Assembly: GCA_964459805.1 (NCBI GenBank)
Contig: CAYWOD010000005.1
Span: forward strand, 1-43,199
DNA from: DAOVRL01 sp964459805
GTDB lineage: Bacteria; Planctomycetota; Phycisphaerae; Sedimentisphaerales; Anaerobacaceae
Length of the DNA: 43,199 nucleotides
Direction of reading: 5' to 3'
Numbering within the stretch: position 1 is the stretch's first letter; every line of letters starts with the position of its first letter. The notes beneath the pieces are model-generated. The model ran no database searches. It was not told the origin of the DNA and saw nothing but the letters and a program-made list of their open reading frames with translations. Shown piece after piece: positions 11,601-26,600 of the stretch. The translations under genes and the position numbers were made by a program.

Positions 11601-14600
11601 CAAGATTCAGGTTTCGGGCGGCGGTCCGGCTCTTCGCAATGCGGTTGACGCTGCGGAAAACGGTGACACGCTTATCGTTGTTGCGGGGAGCTACGACGGC
11701 AATATTGACTTTGGCGGCAAAGAAATCAGAGTAGTGAGCACGAACCCGGACGATCCGAACATTGTCGCGCAGACGATTGTCGATGCGCTGGGTATGCGCG
11801 GGTTTATTCTGGATAACGGAGAGGGACCAGGCGCGCTGATCAACGGGCTGACGATAATCAACGGGGGAGTCACGGGTGAGCCTGGCGGCGGTATTTATAT
11901 CGACGCCAACAGCAGCCCGACCATAGTGAATGTGAGCATAAGCAACTGCAATGTTGACGGCGCCAACGGCGGGGCAATATATATCGATTCCAACAGCAAC
12001 CCGACGTTTATAAACGTCGAGATAAGCTCCTGCAGTGTTGACGGGGCCAACGGCGGGGGTATCTATCTGAACGACGGCGGCGTGGCGACGTTCACGTATC
12101 TGCGGGTCAGCGACTGTCTGGCTATCGGCGGCTCAGGCGGAGCGGTTTTCTGCAACGAGGGCACGACGACGACATTCGAGCAGTGCGAGTTTACGGACAA
12201 CTTTGCGGGGAGCTTTGGCGGCGGCGTGTTCTATAACGACGAGGGCGTGACTACGCTGAACGAGTGTATATTCACAGGTAATACGGCGGACGGTCACGGT
12301 GGTGCGGTTCGGCTTGATGTTAACTGCGTATCGGAGATTACTTCTTGTGAGTTTATCGACAACGGCGCCGGCGAGGAGGGCGGCAGTATTGCCTGTGATT
12401 TAGGCAACTCGATAGTGATTGCCGACAGTAATTTCGTGGGTAACTCGTCAACCTTCGGCGGTGCATTGTTCTTCGATCCGAATTGCGCAGGGTGGGTTGC
12501 AGAGAGTCTGTTCGTGCAGAACGATGCGAACGAAGAGGGCGGGGCGATTCACTTTGTCGATGCGAATGCTTTGTTGATTGCCGACTGCAACATGGCGTAT
12601 AATACGGCGGTCCGCGGCGGCGCTGTGTATTGCATGGACTCCCTTACGGCGAGAATCGCGGATTGTTCAATCAAGCACAACGAGGCTTCCGGCGTCTTTA
12701 GTTTCAGTTATCTTGCGGATCCGAATGATCCGAACAGTCTTGTCACGGTAAGCGGTGATTCGGCGGGTTCGCAGGGCGGGGGTATATACTGCTTCGCGGG
12801 TCTGGCGTCGATTACCAACTGCGAAATCACGGACAACAGTGCCGATACTTCGGGCGGAGGAGTTTACTTAGCCGGTGACTTTGAGCCGGAGCTCAAGAAC
12901 TGCCTTGTAACGAACAACACGGCACGCAGAGACGGCGGCGGGGTTTCGGTGAACTGGCAGGCGCGGGCGAGCGTTACCAACTGTACGATAGCCGAGAACA
13001 GACTTACGGGGATGACGACTTTCGGCGGCGGTCTGTACGTGTCTTATGAGAGCGTTGTGGATATTATCGACTCTGTGCTCTGGGGCAACAGGGCCATGAA
13101 CGGGGCCCAGGTTGCGATAGCGAGCGGCGATCCGTCTCATCCGCTGACCTCGGCGCTGACGATCAGCTACAGTGACATCGGGCCTCGGTACGATCCTAAC
13201 GCGTTCGGTATTCTCGATAGCAATGATGCATCCGGCGACGGCTCGCCTGTGAGCGGTACGGTTCTGGTGGATGGGCAGGCTATTTACGAGAAGTTTGATG
13301 CCGGGGAGGAGAGAGTTAAGGTGATTGTTAGTCTGGTGGAACCTGCGGAGCTGAAGGGTGTCACCAACTGGAATTCGCCGGCGTCGGTCAGTCGGTTGAG
13401 AGATGAGATAGCCAGGCGTCAGTCGATGGTTCTGTCAACACTGACGGATGCTGAGTTTATCCTGAGTAATCAGTACGAGAACTTTGCGATTTTCGCCGGT
13501 GAGATTACAGTTGGCGGTCTGAACAAGCTTCTTGAGAATCCTGTGGTGGCGCATATTGAGCCGGTGAGAATTGCCAAGCGGCTGCTGGCTCAGTCGATTC
13601 CTTTGGCGAATGCATCTGGTGTTCGACTGGTCTATGACGGTACGGGAATAGCCATCGCTATAGTCGATGATGGTATCGACTATAGGCATCCGCGACTCGG
13701 CAACGGCGGTTTTCCGAACAACAAGGTGATCGGCGGAACGGATACGGCGATGGGTGACAACGATCCGATACCTGTTGGCGAGGCGCACGGGACGTGCTGT
13801 GCGGGGATTGCCGCCGGAGACTTGGGAACAGTCGGGGATTACATCGGCGGTGTTGCACACAATTCGAAGCTTTATGCTCTGAAGGCATTTGCCGACAACG
13901 CACCCGGTGCTCTCGGTGTCGATCTTCTTGCGGCCTGGGACTGGTGTATAACGCACCGGGACGACGATCCGGCCAATCCGATTATGGTGATGAGCAATAG
14001 CTGGGGTATGTACGGTATGCCGTTCAACGATGAGACTGTAGCGGACCAGTTCGCTCCGGCGTTTACTACGGCGGCTGACACGGCCGTGGCTGCAGGCATG
14101 ACAATAGTGGCGGCGTCCGGCAACGACGGATTCGCCGGACAGGGCATATCGTGGCCTGCTGCAATGTCGAATGTGATTTCGGTTGGGGCGGTCTATGACA
14201 CGACCGACCAGGTGTGTGATTATTCAAATACGGCCGAGATACTTGATATTCTGGCTCCGGCCGATCCTATGTACACCACCGATATGATCGGGGCCGGCGG
14301 GTATGATCCCGGTGATTATTTCCCGTATTTCAACGGGACGTCTTCGGCGTGTCCATTCGCAGCCGGCGCCGTTGCCGTTGTGCAGCGTGCTGCTAATATG
14401 AAGATGGGAGGCCCCCTAACACCGCGTGAGGTCAGACAATTGCTGGTATTAACCGGGGATCCGGTTACGGATACGAAGGTTGCGATAACGAAGCCTCGTA
14501 TCAACCTCGGCGCGGCAGTCGGCGGTATGGGTGGCCCGCCGATCTATATTGAAGAAGGCTGCGTGCTGAACGGATGGGAGGCGCCGGACACGAATAATTA

Positions 14601-17600
14601 CTGGGGCTGGGACCCGAATCTCTGGAACCATGCCGATGACATGCTCGAGGAAGACCCGAACTTTGTCTATGATTACTACCTGAGTCAGTTAGCTGCGGGT
14701 CAGATAACCGAGAGCAACTGCGTTGACGGGGGCAGCAGACTGTCCATTTTTGCCGGTATGTGGAGATACACGACGCGGATCGACGGCGTCATCGATAGCG
14801 GCAAAGTTGATATGGGTTACCACCATAAAGCGGGGGTTGATGAGTACGAGCTGACTGTGATTGTGGGGCTGGTAGATCCGAACGACCCGAACTCCGGCCT
14901 CCACGGCGAAGTCGATCCGAACAGCGGCTGGTACTACGACGGTACGGTGTTAACGCTGCGGGCGATAGGCGACCCGGATTATTATCTCAGGGGCTGGTAT
15001 GATGCCAACGATGTTTTGCTCTCGACGAATAAGAACTTGCGGATTGTAATGGACGCCAATCAGGTTTTTGTGGCGAGGTTCAGACAGGGGAAGAAGATAG
15101 AAGTTTCTGGCGGCGGCAGTGCGATTGTGCAGGCTGTGAACGCGGCGGAAAACGGGGACATACTCATTGTTGCGGCCGGCACTTATGACGGCGGTATCGA
15201 CTTCGCGGGCAAGGAGATCAAGCTGTTCAGCACGAATCCTGACGATCCGAACATTGTTGCCAGTACGATTATCGACTGTCGGGGCTTTGATCGCGCTTTT
15301 AGGTTCAGCGGCGGCGAGGATGCCGGGACGGTTGTGGACGGGTTTACGATAATCAACGGCGGCTTATTAGGTGATGTGGGCGGGGCGATCTACGTCGGCC
15401 CCGACAGCAGTCCGACTATTGTGAACCTTGAGATAAGCGGCTGCAGCGTTTTGGCCGGGAACGGCGGTGCTGTATTTGTCGATGCCAACAGCAGCCCAAC
15501 CTTCCGGAATGTTGTGATCAGCGATTGTGTGGTGCTTTCCGGCAACGGCGGCGGCGTATATCTCGATGTCAACAGTGCGCCGACATTTGTGGAGTGTGCA
15601 ATCACCGATTGCTTTGCTCTGGGTGGTTCCGGCGGCGCGGCCTATTGCAATACCGACAGCTATGCCTTGTTTGTCGATTGTAACTTCACCGGGAACTTTG
15701 CAAGCTTCAGCGGCGGCGGCTTCTACTACAATGCCGAGAGCATATCGATGTTGAGCAGATGCGCATTTAACGACAACAGGGCGGGTTCGGACGGCGGTGC
15801 GATTTACTACACTGCGGACTGCGTTGCAGAGATAAGCGACTGCAACTTCATCTCCAACAGTGCGGCGGACAACGGTGGTGCTATCCTTTGCGACATTGAC
15901 AACACGATAATGGTTACGGATTGCAACTTTACGGACCATAGTGCGACCTACGGCGGCGTGTTCTATTTCGAGCCGAACTGCGTGGGAACGATTACGCAAA
16001 GCACTCTTGTAAGAAGCAGCGCCGTCGAAGACGGCGGGGCGGTATATTATACGCAAGCGGACGAGATTTCGATTTCGGACTGCAATCTGGCATACAATAC
16101 TGCGGTCCGCGGCGGGGCAGTGTTCAGCATGGAGTCTCCGAATTCGGAGATTGTACGCTGCTCGATACAGTACAACGATGCCGCTCGAGTTGTGGTAGTC
16201 TATGATTACTGGACGATTGATCCGAATGATCCGAATGTACCTCCGATTCCCGGCGGTGATCCGAACGATCCGAATACCGTTGCCGTTGCGCGCGTTGACA
16301 GGTCGGGGATAGGCGAGGGCGGGGGCATTTATTCGTTCGCCGGTCCGATGTTGATAGCTGATTGCGAGATCAGCAGTAATTTGACGAGCAGCTCAGGCGG
16401 GGGCATGTACCTTGCGGGTGGAGAATACGACGTAACCGAGCTCTGGAATTGTGTGATAAGTAATAACGCGGCCGTGAGGGACGGTGCGGGAGTGTCCAGC
16501 AACTGGCAGCAGGAGCTGATGATTTCCAATTGTACGATAGCGGACAATACTCTTTCCGGGATAGTGTCTTACGGAGGCGGTCTGTACTGCTCATACGACA
16601 GCAATACGGTAATTACAGACTCTATAATCTGGAACAACGCAGGGAAGAGAGGTTCGCAGATAGCGGTAGGCAGCGGCGATTGGGTTTATGCGATACCCTC
16701 GAGGGTCAAGGTTGTCCATAGTGACGTCGATCTGCGGGGGCCTCGGACGTTGGAGTTAATCGATGCGGAGACTTTGCCTGCCGTGCGTCCCGGATTTGAC
16801 CTGAACATGCTGGCGCCGAACGACGATTTCTCGACCGGGCTGGTGAGTATCGGCTTCCCGGTTAATTACCTGGGTATAACGTTCGCGGACCTTTTCGTGA
16901 ACAATAACGGCAATGTGACATTCGAGTCGCCGCTGTGGAATTTCATGGCGTTAGGCTTGAGGAGTAACATCGGGACTCCGATTGTGGCTCCGTTCTTCGC
17001 GGACGTGGATACGCAGCTCAGCGCTCCGGTGACATACGGCCAGGGTATGGTTGACGGTCGTCCCGCTTTCGGTGTGAACTGGCTGAACGTTGGTTACTCC
17101 TTTATGCACATTGACAAGCTCAACAGTTTCCAGTTGGTGCTGATCGACCGTTCGGACGTTGGCGCCGGCGACTTCGATATCGAGTTCAACTATCGTACAA
17201 TCCAATGGGAGACGGGCGACGCGAGCATGGGCTTCAACGGTTTTGGCGGTGATTCGGCGCGTGTTGGATTCTCGAACGGCACGGGCAATCCCGGCACATT
17301 CCACGAGTTCCCCGGCTCAGGTGTTCCGAGTTATTTCCTGGACAGCAGCTCGACCGGTCTTGTGTACGGCAGCCGGAACAGCACTGTTCCCGGCCGTTAC
17401 ATCTTCACTGTCAGAGGAGGCGTGCTGGACGTATCCCACATGGGTCCGCCGATTTACGTTGAGGCCGGGTCGGTGGTTGACGGTTATGATCCGAATGACC
17501 CGAATTACCCGCTGGACCCCAATGATCCTAATGAGCCGTGGGATCCGGACACCAATAACATCTATGACGACCCGAATTTCGTTTCCGGGCCGTTGGGGCA

Positions 17601-20600
17601 CTACTATCTGAGTCATATCGGCGCCGGGCACTTACAGCTGGTTGACAGCAATTGCATCGATGCCGGAAGCGCGCCGGCAAGTGTGCTTGGCCTGGGCGAG
17701 CCGAACGACGCGAACGACCCGAATAAGTATTGCACAACCAGGACCGACCTGATTCCCGACGCCGGACAGGTGGATATGGGTTATCATTATCCACGGACCG
17801 TCGTTGAGCATGAGCTGATTGTTATTGTTGATGGTCCGGGCACGGTTGGGGTGGATCCCGGCGTAATGGATCCGAACCATCTGTCGCACGATCCGAATAA
17901 CGACGTTTTCGCGTACAAGATTGTTGCCAACAGTATGGTGCTGTTGACAGCGACTCCGGCCGATGGTTATCGGGTCAGGAGCTGGCTCGGCACCGAACAA
18001 GAGCCTGCCTGGAACCGGAACACGAATTTCGTGTCGTTAGATGGCGACAAGGTTATCCGTATTGAGTTTGAGCAGGATATGACCCGCGTTATCAAGGTCC
18101 CGTTGGAGTACGCTTCAATTCAGGAGGCTGTATCGGCGGCCGGTCCGGGCGGCACGAATGTTGTCGTAGCCGAAGGTGTCCACTATGTAACGAATCCAAG
18201 CGGTATCGATTTTGAGGGCAAGAGCATAACTCTGATGTCCACCGATCCGGAGAACCCGGAGGTCGTGGCGAGCACGATCATTGATTGCGGCGGCAGCCGA
18301 TACTTCCCGCGGCGTGCATTCCATTTCCACAGCGGGGAGGATGCGAGCACGGTTGTAACGGGCTTTACGATTCGTGGCGGTTACATGGTCGGTGCTGTTG
18401 GGCTGCCGGGTCGTTTCGGAATTCTAACACCTGAGCCTTACGAGCCGGTCTGGAGAGAGGAGCTGAATGAGGCTCTGCCTCCGCGGGGGGAACGTGGGTA
18501 TGATGTCAACGGCGTTGGCTATGGTGGAGCAATTCTGTGTGAATACGCAAGCTCTCCGACGATTGTGAACTGCATTATAACGGACAATACGGTTGTCGGG
18601 GCGTACGGCGGAGACGGCGCTCCGGGTCAATCGGGCGGTTTTGCTTTTCTGCCGCCTTTAGCGACGGATGTGGAAGATATTGAGGACGGGCAGTGGGGCG
18701 GCAACGGCGGCACGGGCACCGGGTACGGTTACGGCGGCGGTATTGCCTGTCGCGGGCGGAGCAATCCGATCATCAAGAATTGTGTGATAAGGAACAATGT
18801 TGCCAGAGGCGGCAGCGGCGGCGACGGGGGCGTCGGCGGCACGGGCGCCGGCGATGACGGGTACGCGAGCAACGGCGGCAATGGCGGCACTGCGGTCGGC
18901 GACGGTATGGGTGGTGGCATCTATGCCGAGAATGGAAGCGTGCCGATTATCATAGATTGCATATTCATCAACAACCGCGCGCTTTCCGGTATTCCCGGAC
19001 CTCGCGGTCTTCCTGGTTGGGGTGCGCCGCGTGAGCCGACGACACCGCCACCTCCCCCGGCTGTTGCTGAGGGTTTTGACGGAGCAGTCCTTAGCCTTGG
19101 GGGTATAGCCGGCGGTGCGGTCTATTACAGAAATGCCGATGCGAATCTGGCCGGTTGCACATTCCTGGGCAACCAGGCGTACATACAACAGCACGTCCAG
19201 GTCGGCACCGAGCTGGTCGTATTGCCCGAATACTCTGTGTTTGTACCCAACGACGACAATTTCCATTATATCTCGCGGATATATGAGGAGAATCCCGTCT
19301 ATACGCGGGGCGGTGCTTTGGCTTCGGATGTTCGGAACATGGTTTTTGTCGAACACTGTGAGTTTATAGACAACTTGGGCGGCGCAGTTTTCTTCGATTC
19401 GAACTGCACGGTTGACATCGCCGACTGCCTGTTCAAGGACAACTCTGAGGCACCCGAGGGCGGCGCGATGGCGATTGGCCAGTTTGTCTCTGCGGATATT
19501 ATCGACTGCACGTTCGCAGGCAATTCGGCGACGGTTAACGGCGGAGCGGTTCACACCGACAGTGACGCCAACTTCACCGGCTGTTTGTTTGCCGAGAATG
19601 AAGCCGGTAGCAATGGCGGCGCAATGTATGTATATTATGACGGTGTGGTCGATCCCAACATCAGGACAACATTGAATCTGAACCTGGAATCGTGCACCTT
19701 CCTCGGGAACCAGGCGATCCAGAGCGCGACCGGATGGGGCGGGGCCGTGTATTTGCGTGATTTCGATGCCGCAGTCAACGATTGCTACTTCCTGGACAAC
19801 AGTGCCAGGAGCGGCGGTGCGCTGCACATGACGCTCGGGGACATCAGAATAACCGGCGGTATGATAAGCGGCAACACATCCATCGGCGGTGACAATTACG
19901 AGATGGGCGGCGGCGTGGTCTGCGCGGATATGGCGACAACGATAGAAAACTGTATTCTCAGTGATAACATCGCCAGGGGTCTTAACGGGTCCGGCGGGGC
20001 GATCAATTTCTATGGCTCATCCGTTAGAAACCGGATCAATAACTGCCTGATAACGGGCAACTCGGCCACTGCGTACGGCGGTGCGATTTCCTCGTACCTG
20101 TTGGCAATGCCCAAAATAGGAAACTGCACCTTCAGCGACAACAGCGCGGGCATTATGGGTGATGCGATATACTGCGATTGGAGTTGCGAGCCGATAATTA
20201 CCGACAGCATATTCCAGAACTGCGACGGTTACGCAATAGTTGAAGTTGAAGGTGACTCGGACACAGCGTCAGTGAAGAACAGTCTGTTCTACAATAACTC
20301 CGACGGCGACTACGGGCTTTACGATCGTGCTGCGGGGCAGTTCAGCAGCCGAACCGCCACTGAGCTTGATGTTACCAACATTGAGGGCGCGGCGCAGTTC
20401 GTGACCGGTCCGTTCGGTGATTTCTATCTCAATCAAAGCTCAAGTCCCGCTGTCGATAGCGGCAGCGATAGTGCTGTCGTCCTCGGCATGGACATTTACA
20501 CCACAGACGTAAACGAGGTTGCAGATGCCGGACAGGTTGACATCGGTTATCACTACAGCATCGACCGGCTGCTTGCTCCGATATATAGTTTGACTATTGG

Positions 20601-23600
20601 CGTCGAGGGCGACCACGGCACGGTCGAGCTGAGCAGCCCTGAGGCTTTGACTGAGGGGCCTGCACCCGGCACTTACACCTACTACGCCGACACGGACGTA
20701 ACGCTGATTGCCACGCCCGAAGCAGGCTACCGGGTTGCGACCTGGAGCGCCACCGATGACGAGGTGGGCTGGAATCAGAACACCATTGGCGAGCCTCGCT
20801 GGAATCTTAAGAGTATTGACGTCACGATGTACAGCCACAGAGTCGTGACGGTCGAGTTTGAGCCGGATGTCAGCCGTATCCTCAAGGTGCCGGAAGAGTA
20901 CACTACAATCGAGCTGGCCGTGGCGGACGCCAACAGCGGCGACGTAATCTTCGTAAGTCAAGGGACCCACTACATAAGCGACCCGAACGGTATTGATTTT
21001 GCGGGCAAGAGCATTACTCTGACATCCACGGACCCGGATGATCCGAACGTCATATCGCGGACGATTATTGACTGTGAGGGGGCTAAATACTTCCCGAAGC
21101 GTGCGTTCCAATTCCACAGTGGTGAAGAGCCCACTGCGGTAGTGACGGGATTTACTATCAGAAACGGTCTCATGAGCGGTCTTATCGGTGAGGCCGGGCG
21201 TTACGCGGTCTATTATCCTATTCCCTACCAAAGGATAGATCCTCGTGACGACGACTCGGCGCCGCGGGCCGAGCGTGGAAAGGACGTCATCGGCGACGGT
21301 TATGGCGGTGCAATCCTCTGCGAGAACGGCAGCTCTCCCACGATTGAGAACTGCGTGATAACCGACTGTGTTGTTACCGGTGCGGTAGGTGGTTACGGTG
21401 CCATGGGTGTATCTACCACGCCCCCACAACCAGAGTGGCATTACATACCGTTTGATCTGTCCGGCGATGAGCAGGAATCGCAGTCAACTTCGGACGGTCA
21501 GTGGGGCGGCGACGGCGGCGACGGGACGGGTGTCGGGTACGGCGGCGCCATCGCGTGCCTTGAGAAGAGTTCTCCAATCATCAGACATTGTATCATAAGG
21601 AACAACGCAGCCAGAGGCGGCTGGGGCGGCACCGGCGAGTCGGGCGGGAGCAGTCATCCTGCTGTCGGCGGCGCGGCGAGCTGGGGCGGCAATGGAGGCT
21701 ATAGCTACGGCGGCGGTGTTGGCGGCGGTATCTACTGCGACGACCGAAGCGTCCCGATTATCACCGATTGTAACTTCATCGACAACTTCGCAACGACAGG
21801 CCCGATCGGGGTCGGTGGTCCCGCGGGCGGCGGTGAGCCACTTGGCGCGCCTCTTGGACCTGCCGGGCCGGGGGCTGACGGCTATGCCTACAACTATTAC
21901 TTTGGCATTGGCTTAGAGTTTGGCTATGTCAATATAGCCGGCGGTGCGATCTATTACGATGAGAACTCAGATGCAGACATCGTTAATTGCATGTTCTCCG
22001 GCAACAAGGCCTACGACACGTACACGGGGTACGACTTGTCGTTGAATTTCGTGCAGGTGCCGGTTTACACCGTGGGCGGGGCTTTGTATTCAGTTGCCGA
22101 AAATATTGTTGAGCTGAATAACTGCGAGTTTATAGGCAATCTGGGCGGCGCGGTCTATTGCGAGCCGGGCTGCATTTTGGACTTCGACAACTGCCTGTTC
22201 GAGGAGAACTCTGATACGGTTACGGGCGGCGCGATCTACGTTTCCGAAGGCGGGTTGGCTGATATTAACAATTGCAGGTTCGTTGGCAATTCGGCCAGCG
22301 GCGACGGCGGCGCGGTTGGCTGCTTTGGCAATGCCGACTTTATGGGATGCTTATTCGGCGGAAACCGCGCGGGCGGCAACGGTGGTGCTATTGAGGCATA
22401 CTACAACACCTATGACCCGAATACGCGTGTCATAGTGGGCTTGAACTTCGAGTCGTGCGGTTTTGTTGGTAATAAGGCCGTTGACGGCATATATGCCTAC
22501 GGCGGTGCGGTTCATTTCCAGGACTTTGATGCTACGTTCACAGATTGCTACTTCCTGAATAACACAGCCAAGAGCGGCGGCGGCTTGTTCCTGACAACGG
22601 GAACGTTTACTATGACCGGGGGACTTGTAAACGGGAATAGAGCGTTGGGCGCCAGTGGTCTCGATACGAGCAGCCCGGGCGCGTTGTTCGACCTGTATGG
22701 GCGTTTCGGAGAAGCCCACTGGATAGACCTAAGCGCGAGTGTGAGCATGGGCGGCGGTATGGTTTTTGCCGATGCACACGCGACGATTGAGAATTCTATT
22801 TTCGAGGATAACACGGTCGAGAGTGTTAACGGGGCGGGCGGCGCGATAAACTTCTACGGCGGGAACGTTGATCATCTGATCAAGAACTGCCTGTTGACGG
22901 GCAACTCGGCGTCGGCAGCAGGCGGTGCGATAGCCAGCGCCATCTACTCGACGCCGGAGATTCAGAACTGTACTTTTGTGAACAACTCATGCGGGGAAAT
23001 TGGCGGCGCGGTATATAGTGATTGGACAACCCAGGTTGTAATCAGCGACTCGATATTCGAGAGCTGCGGCAACGTTGCAATAGGGGAGGAAGATTTTGGC
23101 GGCGACGTTGTGAAGCACAGCCTGTTCAACAACAACTCAGGCGGAGATTATGGGCAATTTGATTCGGTTACCGAGGAGATATCGACATCGAGCGGTCCTG
23201 CGATTGATGCTACGAATATAGCATCGGATCCGCTGTTTGCAGCGGGTCCTCTGGGTGAGTACTACCTCAGTCAAACGGCGGCGGGCGAGGGCTTTGACAG
23301 TCCGGCTGTGGATGCCGGCAGCGGCAGCTCGTTTGTGTTAGGTATGTTTGGATACACGACCCGGACCGATAGTTTCAGGGATATGGGCGTCGTTGATATC
23401 GGTTACCACTATCTCAGGCATATATTCGTTCGGCAGTTCAGTCTAACGACCGCCGTGTTGGGCGGGCACGGCAGTCTCGAGCCGATCAGCGGACCTTACT
23501 ACGCCGGGACGCCGGTAACGTTAACGGCAGCTCCCGAAACAGGCTACCGCGTTGGTCGCTGGTCCGGGACAGCGGACGATACATCGAGAAGCAACGCGAA

Positions 23601-26600
23601 TGTTGTCGTTATGCTGCGCGACAGTGACGTGACAGTTGAGTTCGATAAGCCACGGACGTTTAAGGTCGCCAGTGATGCGAATTACACTTCAGTTCAGCGT
23701 GCCATCGATGCGGCGGTTGATGGTGACGTCGTTTTGGTGCCTACGGGCACTTATGACCCACCGTATCCCGGTTATCCGTACCCGCAAATTACTATTACGA
23801 TTGATAAGGGCATAACGCTCAGCAGCTTCAATCCGGACGATCCGTGTAATGTGGCGGCTACAATTTTCGATAATGTGATTTTTGAAATACAGACCGTTGA
23901 CACGGAAGCGATAATTGACGGGCTGACTATCACACACAGCCGAATGCATATCAATTTCTGCTCGCCTACGGTTCGCAACTGTGTGTTCACCGAGAACCAC
24001 TGGCTTGGTATGGACGGGGGGACGCCGCCCTGCCCGGCCGACGGCATCGACGGTGTGAGTCTCAACGGAGGCGCGATGGCTATCCTGAATGGCTCACCTG
24101 TCGTTCAAAACTGTGTTTTCTCAGACTGCTCGGCTACAGGCGGCGATGGCGGCCGAGGGCGCAACTGTCCCGCTCCCGGAGCCGACGGCGGCTGGGCGGG
24201 CTGGGCTTACGGCGGCGCGGTATATATGGGGTACGGCAGTAATCCGATATTTAGCGACTGCACTTTCGTAAACTGCTTCGCCATGGGCGGTAACGGCGGA
24301 GATGGCGGTAATGATACGGCTGTGCCGCCACTTCACGGCGGTCGAGGCGGCAATTACACCTGGTCTCCCTCTGAGGAAACAGGGCCTGGGACGTTCCCGA
24401 ACTGGTACTGGTGGCCTGGCTGGGACTGGGGGCCGTACGATGCAGACGGCGTGCCGGTGTATTATGGCGGCTACTATAAGGACTACTGGAAATACAGCGG
24501 GCACGGCGGCGCGGTCTATATCGAGAACGACAGTAATCCTCAGTTTATTGACTGCAACTTCGTGAATAACCATACGTACGGCGGTCTTTCCGGTTTGGGC
24601 GGGATTCCATTCCCGACTCCGGACGTGCGGATGACGATTGAGAACTTCGGCGGTGCGGTCTATACATGTTACGGCAGCGCTCCGGAATTCACGCGGTGCA
24701 ATTTCACCGACAACACTGCGGCTACGACTCTGGACCCGAATACGTACGTGTGGCCCGATGCTCCCGAGGACATTTATGTAAGTTACGGGGGCACGATAGC
24801 TTCGCAAGACGGCACGTCTCTGAGACTTGTGGACTGTACTATTACCGGCGGCGATGCATGTATCGGCGGTGGAGTATACTGGTCTAATTCCAAGATGACG
24901 ATAGTGGATTGCAACGTGAGCGAGAGCACGGCGTACCACGGAGCAGGTTTGTATTCGACCGATGCAAACGGCACGATCACGGGTACAACCGTGACAAGGA
25001 ACCATGCTTACGTTGAGCCATTCACAATTCCGACGGACGCGAACGGTGTGCCCGATCCGAATGCCATCTTTGCGTACGATCCTGGTATAATATTCGGGCA
25101 GGGCGGCGGTTACTATTGTTTGTCCTCTGAGGTTGACATTGCCGACAGTGTTTTTGAGGACAACCAGGCAAGCGCATCCGGCGGCGGCATTTACTACGGC
25201 GGGAGCGACGAGCTGCTTAGCGATAGTCCGCTTCTGCATAATAGCCTGCTGACGGGCAACAGGGCGAATCGTGACGGCGGCGGCGTTTCGGTGAATTGGT
25301 TTGCGGGACTTACAATATCCAACTGTACTATTACAGATAACGTGGTCAGCGGGAGTGTCGGAGAAGGCGCCGGCCTTGGGGGCGGCCTGTACTGCTCATA
25401 TCAAAGCAGTGTCGAGGTTATTAACTCTATCATCTGGGACAATTTTGCGATTGACGGCGCCCAGATTGCGATAGCGGCCGGCTCGACGTATGAGCCGAGG
25501 CAATCGGCACTGAATGTTACTTACACTGATATCGGTCCGCCTTTCGACCCGAATCAGTTGAGGCTGGATATTGGAGATGGCCAAGACGGTCTGGGCACGG
25601 TGCTTGAAGGCGATAGCGGTCCGAGGCTCGTTGACGCCCAAAGCATTTACGACCAATTCGATGCCGGGCAGGAGAAAGTTGACGTGATCGTTACACTTGT
25701 TGACCCTGCGGAGGTCCGGGCGCTGACCGACTGGGATTCAGCGGAATCGGTGAGCGTTTTGCGGGCCGAGATTGCCAGGCGTCAGTCAATGGTTATGTCT
25801 TCGCTGAATCCTGCTGAGTTCACATCCAAGTACACATACGAGAACCTTTCGGCCTTGTCGGGTGAGGTAACAATCGGCGGGCTTACCAAGCTGCTCGATA
25901 ATCCGGCGGTGGCGTACATCGAACCTGTGCGCTATGTTCATCCGATGCTGCGGCAGGCGATTCGTTTGGCAGCGGCCCTGGAGGTGCGCCGGGTCTATGA
26001 CGGCACGGGTATAGCGATCGCGGTGGTTGACTCGGGCGTTGATTATACTCATCCGATGTTAGGCGGCGGCGGTTTCCCGAACAGCAAGGTTATCGGCGGG
26101 TATGATACTGCGATGGGTGATAGGGACCCGATTCCGGTGGTAGAACCTCACGGGACGGCGGTTGCGGGCATAGCGGCCGGGTCATTGGGTGAATATGGAG
26201 ATTACATAGGCGGAGTCGCTCCGAATGCAAAGATATATGCTCTGAAGATTGGCACCGATGCCGGGGCAATACCAACCAACGCGGGCCTTGCGGCGTGGGA
26301 TTGGTGCATAACGCACCGCAACGACGATCCGACGAATCCGCTTAAGGTTATAACCAATAGCTGGGGTATTTACAATTTGCCGTTCGACGATCCGCACGTG
26401 GCCGATGCGTTCTCTCCTGCATATACCCATGCGGCTGATACGGCTGTGGCGTTGGGTATTACGATACTGGCGGCATCGGGTAATGACGGATTCCCGGGTT
26501 GGGGTATAGCGTGGCCGTCTGCGATATCGAAGGTGATTTCGGTTGGCGGTGTGGATGATACGACCGACCAGGTTATGGGGTATTCCAATACGGCTGAGAT

